In this document: in pieces, positions 1-7,474 of the stretch
Numbering within the stretch: the stretch's first letter is position 1
Layout of the letters: the number at the start of each line of letters is the position of its first letter
Assembly (NCBI GenBank): GCA_039814715.1
Contig: JBCCAR010000039.1
Span: forward strand, 1-28,867
Direction: 5' to 3'
DNA from: CAKZYD01 sp039814715
GTDB lineage: Bacteria > Pseudomonadota > Alphaproteobacteria > Sphingomonadales > CAKZYD01
Length of the DNA stretch: 28,867 nt
The notes under the pieces: model-generated
Databases searched by the model: none
What the model was told of the DNA's origin: nothing
The model's input: the letters and a program-made list of their open reading frames with translations, nothing else
Made by a program: the position numbers and the translations under genes

Positions 1-511
1 CCTCTGGAGTCTCAATGCCGAGCAAGTAGGTACCTGAGTCAATGTTGGCAATCGAGTAGGAGTCTTGAGCATTTACCCATCTTTTGATTTCTTGCCCCAC
101 ACAATTATAGAGCACAATGGTTTGAACTGCTAATTCATTTTCCGTTCCGATATAGAAAGAATCTTTAGCAGGGTTAGGGAAGAGAGATATGTTTCTTTGT
201 GAAATACCCTCTTCCTGAACATTCAAAGCTTCTCCAAGCAATTCTACCTGGTCTACCCAAAATTTTGTCCCTTCAGAACAGGTATCTGACAAGCATCCAA
301 AACCCGAATAAAATCCAATACTAATGTAAGATGGAAAATCTGCTGATGTGTATTCTATTGGAGCAATAAACTGAGTGTAAACCGCAGGTGACTGCGTATC
401 ATCAATCCGTACGACCCCATCATCCCCAAAATCAAACTTTATGGCCTTGTTAAGGCCTGCGCTATCCCCCACACGCTCGCGCATCATGGCGGTAATTTCT
501 TCTAAAGTCAT
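1..511 (-). CDS. Chimeric frame: SCP2-like N-terminus fused to a T9SS sorting domain (3' partial)
   Basis: An open frame starts at an ATG at 511-509 and runs off the left edge without a stop, giving 170 codons. An AGGA motif lies about 8 bases upstream of the start. Residues 1 to about 44 (MTLEEITAMMRERVGD, then FDFGDDGVVRIDDTQ) look like the N-terminus of a small alphaproteobacterial SCP2 sterol-binding-domain protein. From about residue 45 the protein changes character: a stretch resembling a carbohydrate-binding or jelly-roll domain end (FWVDQVELLG), then LFPNPAKDSFYIG and SGTYLLGIE. These last two are hallmarks of the type A C-terminal sorting domain of the type IX secretion system, a Bacteroidota system. 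The last ten or so residues of that domain are missing at the edge. Base composition falls from about 55-60% GC to about 40% at the same point. I infer two unrelated sequences joined by assembly, so this should not be read as one real protein. Confidence 0.75.
   Translation of the reverse strand, partial: MTLEEITAMMRERVGDSAGLNKAIKFDFGDDGVVRIDDTQSPAVYTQFIAPIEYTSADFPSYISIGFYSGFGCLSDTCSEGTKFWVDQVELLGEALNVQEEGISQRNISLFPNPAKDSFYIGTENELAVQTIVLYNCVGQEIKRWVNAQDSYSIANIDSGTYLLGIETPE
375..395. other. Probable assembly junction between alphaproteobacterial and Bacteroidota DNA
   Basis: To the right of this interval the codons match an SCP2-like protein and the composition of the rest of the window. To the left they encode a Bacteroidota T9SS-secreted protein end in AT-rich DNA. 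The exact base cannot be fixed by eye; the change falls around residues 39-45 of the minus-strand frame. No repeat, transposase or integration site is visible here that would explain natural transfer. Confidence 0.65.
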
Positions 512-570
512 CGGTACATCCTTTTTGTCGTATCCCTAAATCGCAATGGGTCATGCCATACTTGCAAGCA

Positions 571-608
571 ATAAAAAAGCAGGTGTTCGAAGTTTGAACA
601 CCTGCTTT
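571..608 (-). terminator. Rho-independent terminator after the 11-mer repeat lipoprotein
   Basis: A perfect 13-base-pair inverted repeat has its arms at 576-588 and 596-608 and a 7-base loop. Read on the minus strand it is followed by a run of six T. It lies 34 bases past the stop codon of the lipoprotein gene at 642 and separates that gene from the frame starting at 511. On the plus strand the following T-run is interrupted, so it should work mainly for minus-strand transcripts. Confidence 0.85.
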
Positions 609-641
609 CTCTCTAAGTTGCCTTTAAGGGCAAAATCGTTT

Positions 642-1004
642 TTAGTTTACAGCGTCTTCAGCCGCATCTTTGGCGGAGTCCATGGCGCCGCCTGCTTTCT
701 CTTTCGCGCCGCTCCACATGTCGTTCATGGAGTCTTTCGCGCCGTCAGCGGCATCGCTCATGCTTTCCTTCGCGCTGTCTGCAGCGTCGCTGACGCCATC
801 TTTTGCAGAATCATAAGCCTCTTTTGCAGCGCTTGTTGCGCTGTCGGCTGCGCTACTTGCTGCGTCGCCAGCTGCATCAGCGGCATCTTTTGCAGACTCT
901 TTTGCAGCTTCATAAGAATCAGCTGATTCTTCGCCGCACGCTGCTACCCCAAACGATAGACCAGCAACAACCATCACGCTCTTTAAAATATTGTCCAAAG
1001 CCAT
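642..1004 (-). CDS. Alanine-rich lipoprotein built of 11-residue repeats (LEA-like)
   Basis: 120 residues from the ATG at 1004, preceded by AAGGTGG at good spacing; an in-frame upstream start at 1034 has less support. Residues 1-23 are a lipoprotein signal peptide ending in the lipobox GVAAC with Cys23. After the cysteine nearly the whole protein is a tandem series of 11-residue units of the type AKxxxxDAADS: eight units from residue 34 to the end, the last one residue short. Residues 23-33 fit the same period. This period is typical of group 3 LEA proteins and other amphipathic-helix proteins. The composition is Ala, Asp, Lys and Ser with one Trp and no Cys beyond the lipobox. I infer an outer-membrane-anchored or periplasmic extended helix; a stress or envelope-spacing role is only a guess. 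No specific family was recognised. Confidence 0.8.
   Translation of the reverse strand: MALDNILKSVMVVAGLSFGVAACGEESADSYEAAKESAKDAADAAGDAASSAADSATSAAKEAYDSAKDGVSDAADSAKESMSDAADGAKDSMNDMWSGAKEKAGGAMDSAKDAAEDAVN
645..905 (-). repeat. 33-bp tandem coding repeats (eight 11-residue units)
   Basis: The lipoprotein's codons 34-120 form eight consecutive 33-base units, the last lacking one codon. Most units begin with Ala-Lys-Asp/Glu, and several end in Asp-Ala-Ala-Asp-Ser/Gly. The repeats have diverged at the DNA level but keep exact 11-residue spacing with no indels. Selection on helix periodicity therefore looks more likely than recent slippage. Confidence 0.75.
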
Positions 1005-1152
1005 TTTTCCACCTTGTCCCAGTTTTTGTTTCACTTCGCATTTAGAAGCTTTCGGCTTACTAGCCGGATTCGCCGTGAAATTCCAGTGCCCAAATCAAGA
1101 CATCTACCGCCAATGTTCGTCCCGAATAAGCTTAAAACCGGGAGATTCTTGG

Positions 1153-1166
1153 TTAACACTCCTTAA
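1153..1166. promoter_or_regulatory. Possible CtrA-like paired TTAA site upstream of the TipF-like gene
   Basis: Two TTAA half-sites lie at 1153-1156 and 1163-1166, one extended to TTAAC, about 40-50 bases before the gene. The CtrA consensus in Caulobacter relatives is TTAA-N7-TTAAC; here the spacer is 6. Flagellar polarity genes are commonly CtrA targets, which makes the position suggestive. The wrong spacer and the frequency of TTAA by chance keep confidence low. Confidence 0.25.
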
Positions 1167-1205
1167 AGCTCGCCGCGATAAGCTACCAATCTGAGGATCA
1201 GAGCT

Positions 1206-2348
1206 TTGCGGGGCGTGCGCGTGAATAAACTGAGCATTTTTGTATTTTTGGCCGCTTGGGCTCTTTTAAGCGGCGCCCTTGGCGTGGTTATCGCTGCAAC
1301 TCATTTCGCCTCGTTGGTTGGCGCTATCGTGGGGGCCGCGCTATGTTTTACGGTGGGCGCCCTGGCGCTCACTTTGGCTGCCGTGGCTGCTCAGGTGCGT
1401 GCAGTGTCTAAGCAGCAGCGGACTCTAAAAAACCGGCTTGAGCGAAGCGAAGGTAAATTGGCTGCGCTTGGCGATGCGACTATGTTGGTAGCGAGCCAAG
1501 TAAAAGCGTTTGAAGAAACGTTCTCACCCCCCTCTACGACGCCGCAGCTGGCGCTAGACCATGACCAGACTGACCTTGCCTCTGTAGAGACAGCCCCTGC
1601 AGGTCCAACGCTGGCTGAACAAATTGCATCCGCCATTTTGGGTAACCGCATTGACCTGCATGTCCAGTCCGTGCATGCGCTGCCATCGCGCCGACCGGTT
1701 TTCTTCGAATGTTTGTCGCGCCTTCGAAATGACGCTGGCGACGTCCTCTACCCTTCCAAATTTCTAGACTATGCAGCCCGGTCGCGGCTCATTACCACAT
1801 TGGACAATTTTTTGCTGCTGCGGTGCGTTCAAATCGTACGCCAATTTGGCAGGCGCGCGTCCCTAGAGACGTTCTTCATCAATCTCTCCGCCACATCGCT
1901 GCGTGACCCCGAGTTCTTTGATCAGTTCGTTGATTTTCTGAGCAGCAATCGGGCCTTATGCGATCACATTGTCCTAGAATTCTCGGCCCCTTCGTTGCCG
2001 GATTGCCTCAGCCAAATCGGCGCTGGTTTAGAACGCCTGCGCCGCACGGGCTATCTCTTCAGCTTAGACCAGGCGTTGCCAACGGATCTCAATGCCCAGG
2101 TCGCCGCGCTCGGCGTCAGCTACGTTAAAATCGCGGCGCGCCATATCGTTCAAAATGACGCTGCCTCATCGCTGCTCGCCAGTGCTAAAGCGCACGACCT
2201 TGTGTGTATCGCGACCCATGTGGAAGATGAAAAAACGCTCATTGATGTAATAGAGCAGGGCCTTAGTCACGCACAGGGTTATGTCTTCGGGCGGCCGCGC
2301 GCTTGGGAAGACGTGCTGATTTCAAAAGGTTTGATGGATGCTGCATAG
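1206..2348 (+). CDS. tipF: TipF-like membrane protein with degenerate EAL domain
   Basis: 380 residues with two N-terminal membrane segments (about residues 8-30 and 34-62), a probable coiled coil (about 64-108), a linker and an EAL domain (about 135-375). This architecture, and stretches such as LDNFLLLRCVQIVRQF and FFINLSATSLRDPEFF, match TipF, the Caulobacter protein that binds cyclic di-GMP and helps position the flagellum at the pole. The EAL catalytic set is degraded: EAL reads ECL, the usual DDFG reads DQAL, the KID motif reads KIA, and the EGVE motif reads THVE. It is therefore likely a c-di-GMP sensor or scaffold rather than a phosphodiesterase. The TTG at 1206 has GAGGA eight bases upstream; a GTG at 1221 is an alternative start that still keeps the first membrane segment. 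The next gene, convergent, is a CheY-like regulator. Confidence 0.7.
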   Translation: MRGVRVNKLSIFVFLAAWALLSGALGVVIAATHFASLVGAIVGAALCFTVGALALTLAAVAAQVRAVSKQQRTLKNRLERSEGKLAALGDATMLVASQVKAFEETFSPPSTTPQLALDHDQTDLASVETAPAGPTLAEQIASAILGNRIDLHVQSVHALPSRRPVFFECLSRLRNDAGDVLYPSKFLDYAARSRLITTLDNFLLLRCVQIVRQFGRRASLETFFINLSATSLRDPEFFDQFVDFLSSNRALCDHIVLEFSAPSLPDCLSQIGAGLERLRRTGYLFSLDQALPTDLNAQVAALGVSYVKIAARHIVQNDAASSLLASAKAHDLVCIATHVEDEKTLIDVIEQGLSHAQGYVFGRPRAWEDVLISKGLMDAA

Positions 2349-2350
2349 AA

Positions 2351-2384
2351 AAACGGCCCGGGACGGATGCGTCCCAGGCCGGTT
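2351..2384. terminator. Bidirectional terminator between the convergent tipF-like and cheY-like genes
   Basis: A GC-rich inverted repeat (GGCC-C-GGGAC paired with GTCCC-A-GGCC, with one internal mismatch) sits between two convergent stop codons. On the minus strand it is followed by GTTTTTCT, a good U-tract for the response regulator gene. On the plus strand the tail is GGTTTGTCTG, which is weaker. Confidence 0.8.
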
Positions 2385-2408
2385 TGTCTGTAAGGCTTTT
2401 TAGCTGTA

Positions 2409-2801
2409 TTAGACTTGGAAATCGCCAAAGACGCTGGTGAGCTTGGTCTTAAGCGTTGCGGCGTTGAATGGCTTGACGATGTAGTTGTTTACGCCAGCCT
2501 TTTTCGCTGCAATCACATTGTCGGTTTTTGATTCGGCCGTTACCATGATGAACGGCATCTTGGTGAGCTGCTGGTCAGCGCGGACTTCTTTGAGAAGTTC
2601 ATAGCCCGTCATCGGCTCCATGTTCCAATCGGAAATCACCAGGCCATAATTCTTCGTACGCAGCTTTGACAGCGCCATTGTGCCGTCGGTTGCTTCATCA
2701 ATGTTGTTGAAGCCAAGCTGTTTCAGCAGATTGCGCAAGATGCGCAACATTGTTTTATAATCGTCCACAACCAGAATTGGTGTCGAAGCGGAAAGAGACA
2801 T
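2409..2801 (-). CDS. CheY-like single-domain response regulator
   Basis: 130 residues consisting of one receiver domain and no output domain. The acidic pair is Asp13-Asp14, the phosphoacceptor is Asp58 in SDWNM, the conserved Thr is Thr88 in VTAES, and Lys110 lies in VKPF. The sequence closely follows the chemotaxis CheY pattern (LRNLLKQLGFNN, then AATLKTKL). It would be phosphorylated by a histidine kinase, probably CheA-type, and act on the flagellar motor or another partner. No kinase or other chemotaxis gene is in the window. It converges on the TipF-like gene. An AAGG motif lies just before the ATG. A c-di-GMP-responsive CheY-like role is possible but not shown. Confidence 0.85.
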   Translation of the reverse strand: MSLSASTPILVVDDYKTMLRILRNLLKQLGFNNIDEATDGTMALSKLRTKNYGLVISDWNMEPMTGYELLKEVRADQQLTKMPFIMVTAESKTDNVIAAKKAGVNNYIVKPFNAATLKTKLTSVFGDFQV

Positions 2802-2963
2802 TGCCTTATCTAAGCTCCATGCTGGCCGCTCTGCGGCGGGTTTTCATGGACGCACTGTAATCTCTTGGACCTGAAGAAACGGTAAATTTGACCCAGCGCG
2901 CCATTTGCTGCACATGACGGGCCATATGCGGCTGGCTTGCAGCCATCATTGGGGCGTAAAAGA

Positions 2964-3368
2964 ATGGATTTTGAAGCATTGGAAATTGGCCAATCAGCCA
3001 GCTTCGAAAAAACAGTAACAGAGGCAGATATCGTCTTGTTTGCTGGCGTGACGGGGGATACGAACCCGGCCCATCTAAGCGAAGACTTTGCTGCTGGTAC
3101 GATGTTCAAAACGCGAATCGCCCATGGGATGCTCAGCGCCGGGTTTATTTCTGCGGTCCTCGGCACTAAGCTGCCTGGGCCTGGGACGATTTATTTGGGC
3201 CAAACGCTGAATTTCAAAGCCCCAGTGAAAATTGGCGATACTGTGCTGACCACGGTGACGATCGAAAGCCTGGACCCAAAACGGCGCAAAGCTACATTTG
3301 ACTGCGCTTGCCGTGTTGGCGATACCGTGGTCACGCAGGGCACCGCTACTGTTATGCTTCCCAAATAA
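2964..3368 (+). CDS. MaoC-like (R)-specific enoyl-CoA hydratase
   Basis: 134 residues from the ATG at 2964; an in-frame TTG at 2937 would add nine unconvincing residues. It is a single hot-dog-fold MaoC domain. The hydratase motif is present as TGDTNPAH followed by FKTRIAHGM, with Asp32 and His37 in the positions of the catalytic pair of PhaJ-type (R)-hydratases. Such enzymes hydrate trans-2-enoyl-CoA to (R)-3-hydroxyacyl-CoA, feeding polyhydroxyalkanoate synthesis or fatty-acid metabolism. No phaC or beta-oxidation gene is nearby, so the physiological substrate is open. It starts the plus-strand gene run and ends 15 bases before ribF, so co-transcription is likely. Confidence 0.85.
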   Translation: MDFEALEIGQSASFEKTVTEADIVLFAGVTGDTNPAHLSEDFAAGTMFKTRIAHGMLSAGFISAVLGTKLPGPGTIYLGQTLNFKAPVKIGDTVLTTVTIESLDPKRRKATFDCACRVGDTVVTQGTATVMLPK

Positions 3369-3383
3369 ACAAGACGATCAACC

Positions 3384-4394
3384 GTGCAGCTATTTCGAAC
3401 GTTTGAAACCATTCCCAAAGCAGCGCGCGGCTGCGTCTTAGCGCTTGGCTCCTTTGATGGGCTGCACCGGGGCCACCAAAACGTCATTGGCGCCGCAGGC
3501 GCCATGGCTGAAACCATGGGCACCTCTCTTGCCGTGATGACGACCGAGCCCCACCCAAGGGCCTATTTCAAGCCCGATCAACCCCCGTTCATGCTCACGC
3601 CTATGCGCACAAAGGCGCGTTTGTTGGGCGATTTTGGCGTCGACACGTTTTTCGTGCTGCCGTTTGATGCCTCCATTGCGCGGCTGCATGCTGCTGACTT
3701 TGTGAATGATATTTTGATCGGCCAAATTGGCGCTTTGCATCTCGTCTATGGCTATGACTATCGATTTGGAAAAGGCCGCGGCGGGTCGGCGGCGATGCTG
3801 CGTTATATGGGCGCTGAAGAAGGCTTTGGCGTTACCGAAATTCCCGCCATTGGCGTTGGCGTTGAGGGCAGTGCAGGGGAGGTTTATTCCTCCACGCTGG
3901 TGCGCGACGCGCTGCGCCAGGGCCTTGCCCGCCAGGCTGCTGCCCTGCTGGGCCATTGGTGGTTTGTGGAAGGCCATGTGCAAAAAGGCGATCAGCGCGG
4001 CCGCACCATTGGCTTTCCCACTGCCAATCTCGACATCAGTGATTATGTGCACCCGCGCTTTGGTGTGTATGCCGTGCGCGTTCGCCGCGGTACGACAGGC
4101 GAATTTATTCCTGCTGTCGCCAATCTGGGAAAGCGTCCAACCTTTGATAAGCAGGACGTCACCTTAGAGGCGCACCTCTTTGATTTTGACGAAGACATCT
4201 ATGGCGAATTGCTGCATGTGGAATTCGTGTCCTTTATTCGCCCGGAAAAGAAGTTTTCTGGCCTGGAAGAGCTGAAAGGCCAAATCGCGAAGGATTGTGA
4301 CACCGCGCGCTTGGCGCTGGCTAACCCTGATAATGCCGCAGATCGCTTCCCCGTCCCGCACCGATCTCACTTCACGCATTTGCTGCCGGACTGA
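3384..4394 (+). CDS. ribF: Bifunctional riboflavin kinase / FAD synthetase
   Basis: 336 residues starting at GTG, close to the usual RibF length. The N-terminal FMN adenylyltransferase half has the nucleotide-binding signature GSFDGLHRGH at about residue 22, TTEPHP, and the SSTLVRDAL motif. The C-terminal riboflavin kinase half has GRTIGFPTANL and FGVYAVRV followed by VANLGKRPTF. It converts riboflavin to FMN and then FAD in the cytoplasm. The gene lies just upstream of ileS and lspA, the common bacterial order ribF-ileS-lspA, which supports the assignment. Confidence 0.97.
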   Translation: MQLFRTFETIPKAARGCVLALGSFDGLHRGHQNVIGAAGAMAETMGTSLAVMTTEPHPRAYFKPDQPPFMLTPMRTKARLLGDFGVDTFFVLPFDASIARLHAADFVNDILIGQIGALHLVYGYDYRFGKGRGGSAAMLRYMGAEEGFGVTEIPAIGVGVEGSAGEVYSSTLVRDALRQGLARQAAALLGHWWFVEGHVQKGDQRGRTIGFPTANLDISDYVHPRFGVYAVRVRRGTTGEFIPAVANLGKRPTFDKQDVTLEAHLFDFDEDIYGELLHVEFVSFIRPEKKFSGLEELKGQIAKDCDTARLALANPDNAADRFPVPHRSHFTHLLPD

Positions 4395-4480
4395 TCTCCC
4401 CGACACCTAGTTCTCCTCGACTTAAGCCGCCGAGGCCTTTAAACAGCACGCTTTGTATTTAGCGACGCTGACACACGCCC

Positions 4481-7474
4481 ATGACGACTGATTATCGCGA
4501 CACTGTTTTCTTACCGAAAACGGCCTTCCCCATGAAAGCAGGGCTGCCCAATAAGGAGCCTAAGTGGCTGGAGCGGTGGGCCCGGGAGGGCGTTTATGAA
4601 GCTCTGCGTGCCGCGCGCAAGGGCGCTGAGAAATTCGTGCTGCATGATGGCCCGCCCTATGCCAATGGCGATATCCATATGGGCCACGCCATGAACAAGG
4701 TGCTCAAAGATGTGATCGTGCGCAGTCAGTCCATGCTAGGCAAAGATGCGCCCTATGTGCCGGGCTGGGATTGCCACGGCCTTCCCATCGAATGGAAGAT
4801 CGAAGAGAAGTACCGCAAGAAAAAGAAGAACAAAGACGACGTCGACCCCATCGAGTTCCGTCAGGAATGCCGCGACTTCGCGCAGCACTGGGTCAATATC
4901 CAATCTGAACAATTCAAGCGCCTCGGCGTGTACGGCGATTGGGATGATCCCTATCTTACCATGACCTACGAGGCCGAAGCCACCATTGTGGCCGAGCTTT
5001 TAAAGTTCGCCGAAACCGGCCAGCTCTACCGCGGCGCAAAGCCCGTCATGTGGAGTCCTGTCGAAAAGACAGCGTTGGCAGAAGCCGAAGTCGAATATGA
5101 AGACATCGTTTCGACCCAGATAGACGTGGCGTTTGAAATAACCGAAAGCCCAATTGAAGAGCTGGTCGGCGCTAAGGCTGTCATCTGGACCACGACGCCT
5201 TGGACCATTCCTGTGAACCAAGCTTTGGCGTATGGACCGGAGATTGAATATGTCGCAGTTGGAGTCTCATCGCTCGGCATAATCGGGCCTGAAAATGAGC
5301 CAATGTCTAAACCAGACAACTTCCCCAACCCTGATGTAAACCGTCGTTTCATCGTTGCCGCGCCCCTATTAAATGATTTTAAGGAGCGTTATCAACGGGC
5401 ATTAACAAATGAGTTCCTTGGCGGAGAGGGGCTTGGGCGGGCCAGTGTCAGTTTCTTTGAGCATTGGTCTGGCAGTGGTAATAGGCTAGCAGGCACTATC
5501 GTCCGCCACCCCATGCATCATCTCGGCGGTTTTTTCGCCAAACCACGCCCATTGTTGCCGGGCGAGTTTGTCACCACAGACGCTGGCACTGGCCTTGTCC
5601 ATATGGCGCCAGACCATGGCGAGGACGACTTTGAGCTTTGCAAAGCAAACGGCATCGATCCTGTGTTCGCAGTCGAGCCGGATGGCAAATACCGGGACGA
5701 TTGGGCGTGGCTGGGCGGTCAGGGCAACGTCATCAACAAGAAGTTCACCGCTGCTGAAGGGCCGATTTGTTCTGACCTGCGCGGCGCAGGGGGGCTGCTC
5801 TCAGCATCTGACGACTTCTCTCACAGCTATCCTCATTCGTGGCGCTCAAAAGCCAAAATCATTTTCCGCTGTACGCCGCAGTGGTTCATCCCCATGGATG
5901 ATCGCCGTACCAACGCCCATAACAAGGAAGAGCTGGCGCAGAACCCGGGTAACAACCCGACGCTGCGCGGCCTTGCGCTGGATGCGATTGAGCGCACGCG
6001 CTGGGTCCCGGCGAAATCCAAGAACCGCATTTCCGCCATGGTGGAAGGGCGCCCAGATTGGGTGATCTCGCGCCAGCGCGCTTGGGGTGTGCCAATTGCG
6101 CTCTACTTGCATAAAAAAGAAGGGACGTATCTCAACGATCCTGAAGTGAACGCCCGCATCATCGCAGCGTTTAAAGAGGGCGGCGCAGATGCTTGGTTTA
6201 CAGCCGATCATCAAGCGCTGCTCGGCGAGACCTATAACCTGGCTGATTATGAGCCAGTCAACGACATCTTAGATGTGTGGTTTGATTCTGGCTCCACCCA
6301 TGCGTTTGTGGTGGAAGGCCGTGAAGCGCTGCAAAATGCGAAGACAACGCTTTATGTTGAAGGCTCAGATCAGCACCGCGGCTGGTTCCAATCTTCCCTT
6401 TTAGAGAGCTGCGGGACGCGTGGACATGCGCCGTTTGATGATGTTCTCACCCACGGCTTTGCGCTGGACGGTAAGGGCAAGAAGATGTCCAAGTCCGACG
6501 GCAACACGGTTGATCCGAAAAAAGTCGTCGATCAATATGGCGCCGATATCTTGCGTTTATGGGCGGTCTCAACGGACTATTTTGACGATGTGCGTATCTC
6601 AGATGAGATCATCAAAGGCTCTGTCGATGCCTACCGCAAGCTGCGCAATACGCTGCGGTTTCTGCTTGGCTCACTCGAAGGTTTTGACGAAGCAGAGCGT
6701 TTGCCGGTCACGCATATGCCAGAGCTGGAGCGCTATATTCTCCACCGGATTGCGCAGGTGGATGAAGAGGTGCGCCAAGCCACCCATGACTATGATTTTG
6801 GGCGGCTGACAACGGCGGTATTCCAGTTCTGTATTCAGGACCTGTCGGCGTTCTATTTTGATATCCGAAAGGACTGCCTCTACTGCGATCCGCGCGAGAG
6901 CATCCGCCGCAAGGCAGCGCGGACCGTGCTGGACACGCTGTTTCATTGCCTAACCAGCTGGCTCGCTCCCGTGTTGGTGTTCACGGCCGAAGAAGTGTGG
7001 CGCACGCGTATGGGTGAGGATGCGCCAAGTGTGCACCTCAATACCTATGTTGATATCCCCGCAGACTGGCGCAATGAGGTGCTGGCCGCGCGGTGGGAGA
7101 AGGTTCGCCAGGTGCGCCGGGTTGTGACGGGCGCGCTGGAAATTGAGCGCCGCGAGAAAACTATTGGGTCATCCCTGCAAGCTGCGCCGCATGTATATGT
7201 TGCCGATAAAGCGCTGCACCAAGCAGTCGAAGGACTGGACTTGGCAGATATATTAATCACCTCTGGGGTCACACTTGAAGACGGCGCCGCTCCCGATGGC
7301 GCCTTTACTTTGCCAGATGTGCCCAGTGTCGGTGTGATCTTCGCGCCAGCAGCGGGTGAGAAATGTCAGCGCTGCTGGAAAGTGCTGGAAGAAGTGCGGT
7401 TCGCGACACCCCAAGGCGATATTTGCCGGCGCTGCGCTGACGCGGTTTCTTTACGTCAAAGTGCATCTGCGTGA
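4481..7474 (+). CDS. ileS: Isoleucyl-tRNA synthetase
   Basis: 997 residues, a class I synthetase charging tRNA-Ile. The HIGH motif appears as HMGH in NGDIHMGHAMNK near residue 67, KMSKS as KKMSKSDGNT near residue 668, and the C-terminal zinc site as CQRCW followed by CRRC. The editing (CP1) domain is present (TTTPWTIP, then DAGTGLVHMAPDHGEDD), with APDHG where most relatives have APGHG. A segment inside CP1 (about residues 250-345) is long and of lower GC than its surroundings, making the protein longer than the more usual 930-970 residues. No clear Shine-Dalgarno sequence precedes the ATG. The last codons overlap the lspA start by four bases. Confidence 0.98.
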   Translation: MTTDYRDTVFLPKTAFPMKAGLPNKEPKWLERWAREGVYEALRAARKGAEKFVLHDGPPYANGDIHMGHAMNKVLKDVIVRSQSMLGKDAPYVPGWDCHGLPIEWKIEEKYRKKKKNKDDVDPIEFRQECRDFAQHWVNIQSEQFKRLGVYGDWDDPYLTMTYEAEATIVAELLKFAETGQLYRGAKPVMWSPVEKTALAEAEVEYEDIVSTQIDVAFEITESPIEELVGAKAVIWTTTPWTIPVNQALAYGPEIEYVAVGVSSLGIIGPENEPMSKPDNFPNPDVNRRFIVAAPLLNDFKERYQRALTNEFLGGEGLGRASVSFFEHWSGSGNRLAGTIVRHPMHHLGGFFAKPRPLLPGEFVTTDAGTGLVHMAPDHGEDDFELCKANGIDPVFAVEPDGKYRDDWAWLGGQGNVINKKFTAAEGPICSDLRGAGGLLSASDDFSHSYPHSWRSKAKIIFRCTPQWFIPMDDRRTNAHNKEELAQNPGNNPTLRGLALDAIERTRWVPAKSKNRISAMVEGRPDWVISRQRAWGVPIALYLHKKEGTYLNDPEVNARIIAAFKEGGADAWFTADHQALLGETYNLADYEPVNDILDVWFDSGSTHAFVVEGREALQNAKTTLYVEGSDQHRGWFQSSLLESCGTRGHAPFDDVLTHGFALDGKGKKMSKSDGNTVDPKKVVDQYGADILRLWAVSTDYFDDVRISDEIIKGSVDAYRKLRNTLRFLLGSLEGFDEAERLPVTHMPELERYILHRIAQVDEEVRQATHDYDFGRLTTAVFQFCIQDLSAFYFDIRKDCLYCDPRESIRRKAARTVLDTLFHCLTSWLAPVLVFTAEEVWRTRMGEDAPSVHLNTYVDIPADWRNEVLAARWEKVRQVRRVVTGALEIERREKTIGSSLQAAPHVYVADKALHQAVEGLDLADILITSGVTLEDGAAPDGAFTLPDVPSVGVIFAPAAGEKCQRCWKVLEEVRFATPQGDICRRCADAVSLRQSASA

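Noticed and set aside
546..926. 126-residue plus-strand frame rich in Cys, Phe and Ala
   Set aside because: Antisense shadow of the 11-mer repeat lipoprotein; the repetitive codons of that gene keep the opposite frames open.
3438..4052. 204-residue minus-strand frame inside ribF
   Set aside because: Antisense to a clear RibF with all motifs; the protein shows no domain and an unnatural composition.
4415..4440. Possible terminator after ribF (CCTCG/CGAGG stem)
   Set aside because: Five-pair stem with an 11-base loop and no U-tract; ribF-ileS are likely co-transcribed.
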